From Marmoricola sp. Leaf446 (GTDB taxonomy: Bacteria > Actinomycetota > Actinomycetes > Propionibacteriales > Nocardioidaceae), in contig NZ_LMRF01000006.1 in the NCBI RefSeq assembly GCF_001424755.1, forward strand, positions 289,862-353,861: a stretch of DNA of 64,000 bases, written 5' to 3'. The notes under the pieces are model-generated. The model was not told the origin of the DNA, ran no database searches, and saw only the letters and a program-made list of their open reading frames with translations. The translations under genes and the position numbers were made by a program. Each line of letters starts with the position of its first letter. The stretch's first letter is position 1. Below are positions 34,336 to 42,071 of this stretch, one piece after another.

Positions 34336-36356
34336 CCGGGTGCGCCCTCCTCGTAGACACGGAAGAAATCCTTCTCGTCGATCTGTCGTGGCGACGGTAG
34401 CGGCTCCAACTGACTAGTCATCGCACGCAGGCGCCGCAAGGAGACCGGGCGCGTGAAGAATTCCGTGTCGGCAAACCGGACGGCCATCGCATTGCCGCGG
34501 TTGGCCCGCTTCTGGATCTGATCGACACCGAGGACGCCCAAGTGTCGGAACCGACCGTGCAACGTGGCCGGGTCGGCCACTACCACCTGGTCCAGCCGAG
34601 AGGATGCAACGACTCGTGCCTCGCCGCTGACGTACCAAAGGATCCGTCCGGGTGCTTCCAGGACTGAAGGCGATGGCGCCCGGTAGTAGACGTGCTGACG
34701 AGAAAGCCCGAGAACCGGATCACTGTCCCACAGCCCACCACCGCGTCCCAGCAGGGCGTCGGCAGGAGCAGGACGGATTGGGACCAGAAAGCACTTCAGC
34801 CCGGCGTCACGTACTTTCAGCGGCCAGTGCGACCGTTCCAACCCGGCAAGTACCCGACAGGCTGGCAGCGAGCGGTCTCCGGCAGGCGCCATCCCAAGAC
34901 GCGCAGCAACATCTCCCCAGGGAAGTACACCAGTGATCACCGCGGCGGCCCAGTCGTCGCCGTCCCGATGGAACCCGCACTCGGGCAGAACGTTCAAGAC
35001 TGCGGGGCTCATAAACTGATCACGGATCACAAACCGCTCGACACCTGCCAAGACAGCCTCACGACGAAGCAGGTGAATCAACTGATTGGCAAGTGTCCGG
35101 GCGAGCGGGCTGCTGATCACGCGAAAAAATGACACCGCCAGTTCATCTCCCGCCGCGGCGAAAAACAGAGCAGCCGCAATTGAATCGTCCGGGCCCCGTA
35201 CTACACGTCGAGAACCCGACTGGCCGGCTTTCTGAGCCGCAGACCGCAGAGTTGCCTTGAACTGGGTGCGTCGTTCGTTTGCTCCGTGGTTGAGCAGCGG
35301 CCGCAGTTCCTCATCGACCCGTGCGTCGCCCTCTGCAACAGTAAAGCCGGTGTCGCGCAACCGCACCGGTGAATAACTGGCCGCGTCACGAATCTCGTCC
35401 AGGTGGACGAGAAGGTCGGCCGGAGTTGAGATCCAGATGTTGGTGAACGGCGCAGCGGCAGCGGACAAGATGCCGACGGCATTCTCATCTCGAGTCACGA
35501 ACGCTTCTGCACCGCCCGCGGCTGCCTGCGCAAGAAGCTGTGCGTCCCTGAGCAGGGACGGGTCGCGGGTGAGGTCGTCTGGGGGCACGGCCCCGATGAC
35601 TTGTGCCGTGAGTTTGACTGCCGGGTCCGGGCCGTCTGCGGGTGGACGTCCAACAATCTGGTACGACGCCTGCGCCGTACCTAACAGTCGCTGGCGCAGT
35701 GCAACGTCATCAATCGCGTTGAACTCTAGGAGGTTGCCCGGGGTAAGAACAAGCTCGATGTCATCAGCGAGCCAGTCTGCCGTGAGCGCCTGGGATTGCT
35801 CTGCGCGCACCCCTCTGCCGTCCTCGTGCAAGTCTCGAAACACGTTGGTGTCTATCGCGACGGGCATCCGCGCAGACTCGGCGGCTAGCGAGGAGAAGAG
35901 GTCGTCGTGCCCGTGGTCGCGCCACCATGCGGTGAGCAGGTGGCCCTTCTTGCTCCGGCCCGGCGCATTCGAACGGACCTCGAACCCAAGGCGGGGCCAA
36001 GCCTTGGTGGCCGGCCAGTCTCGTCGGCACCTCAAGGCGATGCCTTCGCGGTCCGCGTGGAGCCTGCTCAACTCGTCAACTAACAGCTGGGCGATTCCCC
36101 CCCGGCGATGAGCCGGTTCTACGCACAGTTGGGCGAGTGTGACCCGGGTCCCGGGAAGTCTGAAGATGGCGTAGCCGAGAAGGTCCTCGCCTTGGACGGC
36201 AACCAGGATCAGGCGCCTCGCCGCGTAATCGGAATAGGCCGGCAACGGGAGCATTCCGAACCACCGCTTGTGCCGCTCCGCAAGGTCAAACACCTTGTCA
36301 AGCAATTTGTCCTCGGCAGGTTCGAGCAGGCGAACTCTGGGTTGAGCACTGCTCAT
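34332..36356 (-). CDS. Four-domain protein: GNAT acetyltransferase - PIN nuclease - GNAT-like - PUA-like
   Basis: 674 residues. Residues 1-150 are a GNAT domain with the acetyl-CoA motif EPAHRRGGIAQLLVDEL. Residues about 164-305 are a PIN RNase domain with acidic residues D169 (AIDTN), E211 (LLEF), D271 (LRDAQLL) and D290 (VTRDEN). Residues about 325-480 look like a second, degenerate GNAT fold (RVISSPLARTLANQLIHLLR). Residues 515-645 resemble a PUA/EVE-like domain (CFLVPIRPAPADALLG, GRILWYVSGEARVVASSRLD). PIN nucleases are common toxins or RNases; the acetyltransferase part may target RNA or protein. Coupled to the ASCH gene. Confidence 0.8.
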   Translation of the reverse strand: MSSAQPRVRLLEPAEDKLLDKVFDLAERHKRWFGMLPLPAYSDYAARRLILVAVQGEDLLGYAIFRLPGTRVTLAQLCVEPAHRRGGIAQLLVDELSRLHADREGIALRCRRDWPATKAWPRLGFEVRSNAPGRSKKGHLLTAWWRDHGHDDLFSSLAAESARMPVAIDTNVFRDLHEDGRGVRAEQSQALTADWLADDIELVLTPGNLLEFNAIDDVALRQRLLGTAQASYQIVGRPPADGPDPAVKLTAQVIGAVPPDDLTRDPSLLRDAQLLAQAAAGGAEAFVTRDENAVGILSAAAAPFTNIWISTPADLLVHLDEIRDAASYSPVRLRDTGFTVAEGDARVDEELRPLLNHGANERRTQFKATLRSAAQKAGQSGSRRVVRGPDDSIAAALFFAAAGDELAVSFFRVISSPLARTLANQLIHLLRREAVLAGVERFVIRDQFMSPAVLNVLPECGFHRDGDDWAAAVITGVLPWGDVAARLGMAPAGDRSLPACRVLAGLERSHWPLKVRDAGLKCFLVPIRPAPADALLGRGGGLWDSDPVLGLSRQHVYYRAPSPSVLEAPGRILWYVSGEARVVASSRLDQVVVADPATLHGRFRHLGVLGVDQIQKRANRGNAMAVRFADTEFFTRPVSLRRLRAMTSQLEPLPSPRQIDEKDFFRVYEEGAPG

Positions 36357-36763
36357 CCGACACGATCCTCTCTAGACGCACCGCGCATGTCCCAGCCGGG
36401 GGCCTGTAGATCGGTGTCTCCACCGGCAGATTGCTCCGTTCCCCTCCAAACTCATCGTGGTCAAGCCTAGCTGCTGCTGAGACGCAAGTAGCGCTGTCTT
36501 CTTGCCAAGGCCGCCGTAGAGACCGGTCATCGCGAAGTTGGCGTTAGTCGACGTGCGCCCGCAACTAAGTGATCTGTAGAGCCTTGCTCCAACGCCGCCA
36601 ACCGGGTCGACTAGCGGAGATTGAGAAGCGGGTGATGACATGTGAGGCCCTGGGCGCTCGGTTCGGCCTTGAAGGCGTTTGCTAACTGCTAATTCTCTGT
36701 CCCGCTAAATTCTGATTCCCTGCTGGAAGTAGTGCCCGCCTCGGCTAGGGCACCGTACCGACA
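36357..36763. other. Gap without a convincing gene, with a short tandem repeat
   Basis: About 407 bases. A weak minus-strand frame (36372-36641) has no family resemblance. An imperfect tandem pair GCTAATTCTCTGTCCC (36688-36703) and GCTAAATTCTGATTCCC (36704-36720) lies near the end. The region is notably AT-richer than chromosomal sequence and must hold the promoter of the GNAT-PIN/ASCH operon. Confidence 0.5.
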
Positions 36764-36916
36764 CTACGGATTTACGGGCGGAACAATCACCCAGGTGTAG
36801 ACGCCCGCACGGCTGTCAAACACGCACTGGTAATCGACACCGGCCTCGTAATCTCGGACGAACCTGTCGACGTCGGCCGGACCCCGGCACTCAGCAGGGT
36901 CTGGCTGCTCGCTCAC
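36764..36916 (-). CDS. Small protein of 50 aa, coupled to dCTP deaminase
   Basis: GTG at 36916 overlaps the stop of the deaminase gene (GTGA). The frame reads VSEQPDPAECRGPADVDRFV then RDYEAGVDYQCVFDSRAGVY and TWVIVPPVNP, ending TAG (36766-36764). It has two Cys, good coding style and clear translational coupling, so it is probably real. No family recognised. Confidence 0.6.
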   Translation of the reverse strand: MSEQPDPAECRGPADVDRFVRDYEAGVDYQCVFDSRAGVYTWVIVPPVNP

Positions 36917-38112
36917 GAGACCCCATGAGTCAAGTCCAGGGGTTCGTCTCCCTCGCTCAAGGGCTCCTGAAGTTGTGGCGGACCAACCCTGAAGTGCTTT
37001 CCTAGTGTCTCCGTTTGCCCTTGATAGTTGGAGGTGGAACCGGTGCCCCCGTACAGCGTGGAGGGAGGTTCCATCATTCTCTCGTAAGTCAACTTACACA
37101 CGTGTTGGCCGTGCTCGACCATGAAAGGCACGTCATGGGCCCGGACTTCTAGCGCAGCCGTTGAACCACGTCTCGTGTTGGGACCGCCGTAACCGAAACC
37201 CGGGTCGAAGAAACCTGCGTAATGCGTGCGAAGCTCGCCACTGGTGGGATCGTATGCGGCCATCTCAGCGGCCAAGTGGGGAGGAATGGTAATCCCCTGT
37301 TGCGACATTAGTAGGTAGAAACTATTGGGTAGCAGGATGATTCGATTGCCCTCCTCGCGTTCCACTCGATCCCAAAAATGCTTGGGGTCGGCATGCCGAG
37401 TTCGAGTCAGATCCAGCAGGGGCGCGGGCTTCCGGGCCTGCCATCCGATCCCTTGAGCCTTAGTTTGACGCAAATTGAGACCGACAAAAAGTCCAGCGGC
37501 CAGTTGCAACTGCCCCGCTCCCAACGGCTTCCCATTAATTGAAAGCAATCCGTGCTCGGCGTGTTCCTTTCGAATCTCGGCATCAGAGAGCGATGTGTTG
37601 CCAACACTGAGCCGCAACTGGTTTAGCGCAAGTCCACGCCGCACCCGCACGGGAAACGACAGCGGCACGACCTCGACAAACAGAGGACCGGAATAACCGG
37701 GCCTGACGTCATCGAACCGCGCCCCAGCATCCGTGAGCACGCGAGTGAACACGTCTGCTCGGCCTGTGGAGCTCTTGGGGTTGGCGCGGGCCCGCATGTT
37801 CGCGGGCAATTTCAGTCGCTCGATTAAGGGAATAATGTATGGGATGCCAACCTCTAGCACCGCACCATCACCCGTGAGGGGCAGCTCATTGGTGGTCAGT
37901 TCTTCTAGCCGCTGATTAACCGTGCGGTCGCCGGGCAGGAAGCTGCACCTAATGCGGTGTGCGACATCCCCCAGGCGCAGATCCAAACTAGCGGGCTGTA
38001 CGTTTGCGGGCGGAATACTGTCGTTGACGCCGGTGATCACCTCGGCGGCAATGGCTTTTTCAAGCAAATGGTCTGGAAGTACGCCAGGCCCACTCGACTG
38101 CCATACAACCAC
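36913..38112 (-). CDS. dcd: Two-domain 2'-deoxycytidine 5'-triphosphate deaminase
   Basis: 399 residues from GTG at 38112, with GGGAAGGA upstream. It matches the long (PF06559-type) deaminase that has two DCD/dUTPase-like halves: first half ARANPKSSTGRADVFTRVLT and DVRPGYSGPLFVEV; second half AGFFDPGFGYGG, AALEVRAHDVPFMVEHGQHV and CKLTYERMMEPP. It converts dCTP to dUTP. dCTP deaminases are established anti-phage effectors that deplete dCTP, but this is a different subfamily, so a defence role is inference. Overlaps the 50-aa gene. Confidence 0.88.
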   Translation of the reverse strand: MVVWQSSGPGVLPDHLLEKAIAAEVITGVNDSIPPANVQPASLDLRLGDVAHRIRCSFLPGDRTVNQRLEELTTNELPLTGDGAVLEVGIPYIIPLIERLKLPANMRARANPKSSTGRADVFTRVLTDAGARFDDVRPGYSGPLFVEVVPLSFPVRVRRGLALNQLRLSVGNTSLSDAEIRKEHAEHGLLSINGKPLGAGQLQLAAGLFVGLNLRQTKAQGIGWQARKPAPLLDLTRTRHADPKHFWDRVEREEGNRIILLPNSFYLLMSQQGITIPPHLAAEMAAYDPTSGELRTHYAGFFDPGFGYGGPNTRRGSTAALEVRAHDVPFMVEHGQHVCKLTYERMMEPPSTLYGGTGSTSNYQGQTETLGKHFRVGPPQLQEPLSEGDEPLDLTHGVS

Positions 38113-38849
38113 CGCTTTGTTCCTTCCCTAGCACGACCCTTACTGGGCTTGAGCATGACAGTAGTGCTCATCGGTCCCTGGAAGGGGCGCGAGTGCATGG
38201 CCCCTTCCCGCCAAGCGCCGCGCCGAGGTCGACCTGGTTGGTTCCACGCTCCGAACCCGAACCTGGCGTGGTGTCCGGCGGCCCATGACCCCTGCGCGGG
38301 TGTCACCGCATCGAGAAGCACTGTGGCCATCCTCAGGCTCGGCTCAGCTCGGCCCGACGTTACGAGCGGATCGGACGGGACGTCCCGATCTCAGCGGACG
38401 CAGCCGCCGACGCTCCGCACTGAACTCAACCTGGGGCCTCCCGCCTCTCGAACGCTTCACCGAGCCGCCCACGGTCTCGAGACCGTGGGCGTTTCGTCCT
38501 CCGGCGGCCGTGGCGGACGGGCGCCGGGGTAGCGATGCAAGGTTCGCGAGACGTCTCTCACCTGCAACGGCTCCGGACCGTCGACGCAGCCGAAGGTCCG
38601 GCTCGCAGTGGGTCCGGGACAGCGATGTCCATCGAAAGCCGGGCGTGCAGTTGGTCGAGGCAACTGATGCGCTCAAGTTGTCGGCGAACCGCGAGATGAC
38701 GGGCACTGCGCGTTCCGCCGCCCAATGGCGCGCGAGCCGCAAATTCAAATACCTGGGTCCGGTGTCTCGGAACGCCTGAATCTAAAGGCGCGTACTGGTC
38801 AATACCCGACCCAACCCGAGCGCCGACAAGCAGCGCCGGCGCTAGGGAC
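38113..38849. other. Long gap (737 bp) with a perfect palindrome
   Basis: No convincing gene; the longest open frames, on both strands over 38285-38779, are antisense to each other and have no family resemblance. The notable feature is the 24-bp perfect palindrome at 38467-38490. The upstream region of the dcd gene is at the left end of this gap. Confidence 0.55.
38467..38490. terminator. Perfect 24-bp palindrome, hairpin terminator candidate
   Basis: Arms GCCCACGGTCTC and GAGACCGTGGGC are exact complements with no spacer, so they can form a 12-bp stem (10 bp with a minimal loop). TTTCGTCC follows on the plus strand. It could be a terminator for the secreted-protein operon to the right, or a dimer binding site for a regulator. 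No poly-T tract longer than three. Confidence 0.45.
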
Positions 38850-39179
38850 TCAGACGAGCTTCTTCTCGACCACGCGCCCGGTCTGCCCGTTGTAGCCGAC
38901 GAATAGCCGTACGTCTGTTCCCCCATTCCATGCGCAGGGTCGATAGCGACGCGTATAGCCGCCAGCGTGACCGTCCGCGAACGTGCCCCGGGTGTCGAAG
39001 ATGGCGTGCACTCGAGACTTCTTCATCCCGATCTTGGCGTGGCGCCACTCGTGCTGGGTGACGCAGTTGCTCGAACCGCCATCGTGTGCCGTCGCTGGCC
39101 CAGCGGTAGCCACAACTGCTGGGATAGCGAGTACCGCCACGAGGCCAACAGAGGCTGCCACAGCGCGAGCCGAGCGCAC
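38850..39179 (-). CDS. Small secreted protein, BamE/BLIP-like repeat pattern
   Basis: 109 residues with a signal peptide (VAASVGLVAVLAIPAVVATA). The mature part has CVTQHEWRHAKIGMKKSRVH then AIFDTRGTFADG and RRYRPCAWNGGTDVRLFVGY, a pattern like SmpA/OmlA (BamE)-type or BLIP-like small domains with one disulfide and a closing VVEKKL. The GTG start at 39179 lies 5 bases after the stop of the Excalibur gene. Cargo role unknown. Confidence 0.75.
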   Translation of the reverse strand: MRSARAVAASVGLVAVLAIPAVVATAGPATAHDGGSSNCVTQHEWRHAKIGMKKSRVHAIFDTRGTFADGHAGGYTRRYRPCAWNGGTDVRLFVGYNGQTGRVVEKKLV

Positions 39180-39184
39180 GACAA

Positions 39185-39469
39185 TCAGCGCTTCTCGCAG
39201 GCGATGCGGTCGTTGTCGCGGTCCAGGGTGCCGTTGTGGTTCTCGGCCGCCCAGTACGCCTTGTTGTTGTGGTAAAAGTTCGTGACCCGCTTACCGCTGG
39301 TCTTGTCGACCGCGTTGCGCGTCCCCACTCCGTGGGGCCACTTCTTGTTGAGCTGGGTGCAGTTGTCGTGGATGCCGGTCGTGTGGGCCACGGCAGGCGC
39401 CGAAACGCCGACGGTAGTGGCGATGACACCAGTTGCGATAGCAATGCCGGCGGTCCTGAGCTTGAACAT
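39185..39469 (-). CDS. Secreted Excalibur calcium-binding domain protein
   Basis: 94 residues, ATG at 39469. Signal peptide AGIAIATGVIATTVGVSAPA-VA. The mature domain has NCTQLNKKWPHGVGTRNAVD and ends with NGTLDRDNDRIACEKR, matching the Excalibur consensus DxDxDGxxCE that binds calcium. Such domains are usually on secreted nucleases or cell-wall proteins; here the domain stands alone. First gene of a two-gene secreted operon. Confidence 0.88.
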   Translation of the reverse strand: MFKLRTAGIAIATGVIATTVGVSAPAVAHTTGIHDNCTQLNKKWPHGVGTRNAVDKTSGKRVTNFYHNNKAYWAAENHNGTLDRDNDRIACEKR

Positions 39470-39806
39470 GTGAGTCCCCGAAGCAGTGAGCTGGTGAGCG
39501 GGCCCCGAGCGGGACGCCGGATGGAGCGTGGCACCGGAAGGTGCCGAGCGTTCGCTTCTCGCCGTTCGTCTCATTTCCAAGATGCAGAGGGCTAGTCCAC
39601 TAGTCTGCGAAAATCCACTGGTCTCCGGACGACCTCCCGCGTGGTAGCGGGCTCGCCGATGCAGCCAGTAGGACTGCGCGACTCGGGCCGTGCGGCACCC
39701 GTAACGGCGATGCAACCGCGGCCACGCCGGGTCTCGTGTGATGTTGCCATCGCCGCAGCGACCTCGGTGGCGTTCGTCGGGCGCGGGACTTATCCGTACG
39801 GCTGCG
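39470..39806. other. Gap without a convincing gene
   Basis: About 337 bases. It must contain the promoter of the Excalibur operon (near 39470-39540), but I could not assign -35/-10 hexamers with confidence. No hairpin recognised. Confidence 0.5.
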
Positions 39807-40067
39807 TCACACCACCGGGCGGCCGCCGCACTGCCGGGCCGTTATCTCTGCCACGAGCAGCGCTAAGACGGTGTAGCCGTTGGCGGCGCACCAGTCCCGA
39901 CGCTCGGTAGCCCAGACGGTGACCTGGCTGTGCAGAGTGTCTCGCTCAGCTTCGGTCAAGTCGGGTCGACAACGCGTGCAGTCGCACGACGCGGGAGAGT
40001 TTGCCGTGACCAGCTCGGCTGGCAACGCGTCGAGGATGGGTGCGAGGTCCTGGGTTCTGGGCTTCAC
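39807..40067 (-). CDS. Hypothetical protein, 86 aa
   Basis: GTG start at 40067 overlaps the stop of the small-terminase gene (GTGA). It contains CDCTRC, a possible metal-binding Cys cluster, and helix-rich AERDTLHSQVTVWATERRDW. It is likely a short partner of the terminase-like gene. No family recognised. Confidence 0.65.
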   Translation of the reverse strand: MKPRTQDLAPILDALPAELVTANSPASCDCTRCRPDLTEAERDTLHSQVTVWATERRDWCAANGYTVLALLVAEITARQCGGRPVV

Positions 40068-40411
40068 GCTCGTTTCACCTCGTAGACCCCGCGGGTGCCC
40101 CGGCGTTGCGTCCGAGGGGCATCAGGTGCCTCAGCCGGGATGCGCAGGGCTGCAACCAGCCGAGCCAGGGTGATGCGCTGCTGGCGCACCTCCACCACGG
40201 CCGGGTTTGCCTTCATACCCTGCGGTCCTTCTACTGTCAGGCCGTTGCTGACGACGAGGCTCTCCAGCTTGTCGAGCAGGTCCGTCGTACGGCAAGCCTC
40301 AGCCAGGATGATGCGTTCGTGTACCCCCAGCTCGTAGTCGCCGGCGACTGCGCGCCAGAGGTCCCGGCCCCGCGCTCCGAGGCCGGGCGGTGCCTCCATG
40401 GGTGTACTCAT
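40064..40411 (-). CDS. Phage terminase small subunit-like protein (P27 type)
   Basis: 115 residues from the ATG at 40411, preceded by GGAG. It matches the P27 small-terminase pattern: PPGLGARGRDLWRAVAGDYE, LGVHERIILAEACRTTDLLD, then GLTVEGPQGM and VVEVRQQRITLARLVAALRI. Small terminases recognise the packaging site. A small subunit without a large subunit or capsid is a hallmark of satellites that redirect helper-phage packaging, but a regulatory role cannot be excluded. Confidence 0.8.
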   Translation of the reverse strand: MSTPMEAPPGLGARGRDLWRAVAGDYELGVHERIILAEACRTTDLLDKLESLVVSNGLTVEGPQGMKANPAVVEVRQQRITLARLVAALRIPAEAPDAPRTQRRGTRGVYEVKRA

Positions 40412-40599
40412 GCTGGCTCCATGCGTTTGTAGGTCGATTCGTTTCAGAGTGCTAGAAACATGGCCCCCTACCTGGGGACTGGGGGCGGCGTGCCTTGTCG
40501 TGATCGTGACCCCCTCCCCCTCGCATCCTTTCCCTCGGTCCGCTCGGGGTGTGTCGGATGTGCCCGGGGCGGCATCGGGGGTCGAGCTGGGGTCAAAAG

Positions 40600-40681
40600 T
40601 GGTGGGTGGTGGTGGGTTCTCCAGGATTCCCCTTAGGGAAACGCGAATGGAAACTCGTGGACAACCCACCACCACCCACCA
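40600..40681. repeat. 19-bp inverted repeat with G-rich arm between helicase and terminase genes
   Basis: TGGTGGGTGGTGGTGGGTT (40600-40618) and its exact complement AACCCACCACCACCCACCA (40663-40681), with a 44-base loop that contains a smaller hairpin TTCCC-CTTA-GGGAA (40627-40640). It sits 2 bases from the helicase stop and about 190 bases from the terminase start. The G-rich arm could form a quadruplex. Options: terminator, replication origin, packaging (pac/cos) site. Confidence 0.7.
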
Positions 40682-40682
40682 T

Positions 40683-42071
40683 TCAGTCAGGGACGAGGCT
40701 GATGGACTGCCATTGAGCCCCCCTGCTGGCCGTCCTCTTGGTGTAGCCGCGGGCCTCCAGCGCAGCGCTGAACGCCTTGTTGGTGGCCTCTGTTGGTTCC
40801 CCTTCGTTCCTGGTCCAGGTCACGAAGGCCTGGTAGAGGTCGGCGGACATCGCAGTGCCGTGGCCGGCGCAGACGACACCCTCGTCGGCCAGGAACCGGG
40901 CGATGGTGTCGGAGTCGAGTTGGTAGCGCCGGGTGGCGGCGAGGACTGCCTGCGGGGGGTTGAGACCGTTGGCCTGGTAGTCCTGCCACCCGGCCCAGAG
41001 CCACGCCAGGACGGCGTCGGGGACGGCCTTGAGCCGTTCGGGCAGCTCCCCGTCGCGCTGGGATTCGGGCACCACCTGGTCGAAGGGGACCGCGAGGATG
41101 CGGCGCCACGTCGCGGGGTCGTCGCCGCGCACCCTGGGCAGGTGGTTCGTCAGCATGACCAGGGTGTGCGAGGGGTCGAACTGGACGGGGTTGCGGTAGA
41201 GCAGTTTGGCGTTGACCGGGTCGCCGCCGGTGAGCTTCTTCATCGTCGCCTCGTCGAGACGAGCGCCCTCGGCGATCTCGGAGCAGAACGCCAGCCGGGC
41301 CCCCTTCAGCCTCATCCGCTCCGGGGCCAGGTTTCCGGCGTACTTGGCCTGCATCAGGATGTCGGCGGGCACCTCCAGCGCGTAGTCGCCCAGGGCGTGG
41401 GCGACGGCGTCGCGCAGGGTTCCCTTGCCGTTGGCGCCGCGACCGAACCACAGGAGCAACACGTGGTCGCGGACCACGCCGAGCAGCGCAGACCCGAGGC
41501 TGCGGGCCAGGAACGCGCGCATGTCGGGGTCGGGCTGCGTCTGCTCCAGGAATCGGTCGAACACCTCGGCGCGGGCGCCGGGCTTGAAGTGGGCGTTGGT
41601 AACTTTGGAGAGATTGTCCGACGGGTTGGACCGGCATACGGTTCCGGCCTCGATGTCCACCGTCCCGTTCCCGGTGTTCAGCAGGTAGGCCGAGGCGTCG
41701 AGTCGGGCGGCGGCGAGAGTGCAGGGCACCATGTGGGAGGCCAGGTCCAGCACGCCCTTGATGCCGGCGCTGGATTCCACCTTCCCGATGTCCTGGAGCA
41801 GCATCTTGCGGGCATCGCTGCCCATGCTCGACACCTCGTCCAGGGCGGTCTTGAGGACCGCGATCACGGCGCGGTGTTCTTCGCCGTTGACGCACGGCGC
41901 CCACCGGGCTCCGTCCCAGATGTGCCAGCCGATGCCGTGGACGTGCAGTAGCTTCCCAGCGTTGGCGCTGGTGAACCGCTCCGCGAATCGGAGTTGCCCG
42001 CGGTGCGACTCCTCGGGCTGGTCGGCCAGGTGCTGCGCCGCGATGTCGGCGGCGCTGCGGATGCTCGTCAC
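40683..42071 (-). CDS. Phage/plasmid primase-helicase, P4 family (D5/SF3 helicase)
   Basis: 462 residues. N-terminal D5_N-type region (LHVHGIGWHIWDGARWAP), SF3 helicase domain with Walker A-like WFGRGANGKGTLRDAVAHAL and following Walker B/C motifs, and a C-terminal winged-helix-like region. Unwinds the replication origin of the element; the partner Prim-Pol gene overlaps by 4 bases at the upstream end. No primase active site in this protein itself. Confidence 0.92.
   Translation of the reverse strand: MTSIRSAADIAAQHLADQPEESHRGQLRFAERFTSANAGKLLHVHGIGWHIWDGARWAPCVNGEEHRAVIAVLKTALDEVSSMGSDARKMLLQDIGKVESSAGIKGVLDLASHMVPCTLAAARLDASAYLLNTGNGTVDIEAGTVCRSNPSDNLSKVTNAHFKPGARAEVFDRFLEQTQPDPDMRAFLARSLGSALLGVVRDHVLLLWFGRGANGKGTLRDAVAHALGDYALEVPADILMQAKYAGNLAPERMRLKGARLAFCSEIAEGARLDEATMKKLTGGDPVNAKLLYRNPVQFDPSHTLVMLTNHLPRVRGDDPATWRRILAVPFDQVVPESQRDGELPERLKAVPDAVLAWLWAGWQDYQANGLNPPQAVLAATRRYQLDSDTIARFLADEGVVCAGHGTAMSADLYQAFVTWTRNEGEPTEATNKAFSAALEARGYTKRTASRGAQWQSISLVPD

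Noticed and set aside
36372-36641. Minus-strand frame between the GNAT-PIN and deaminase genes
   Set aside because: No family resemblance, poor codon pattern, and no clear start with a ribosome-binding site.
38285-38779. Overlapping open frames on both strands
   Set aside because: They are mutually antisense and include the palindrome region; neither has recognisable domains.
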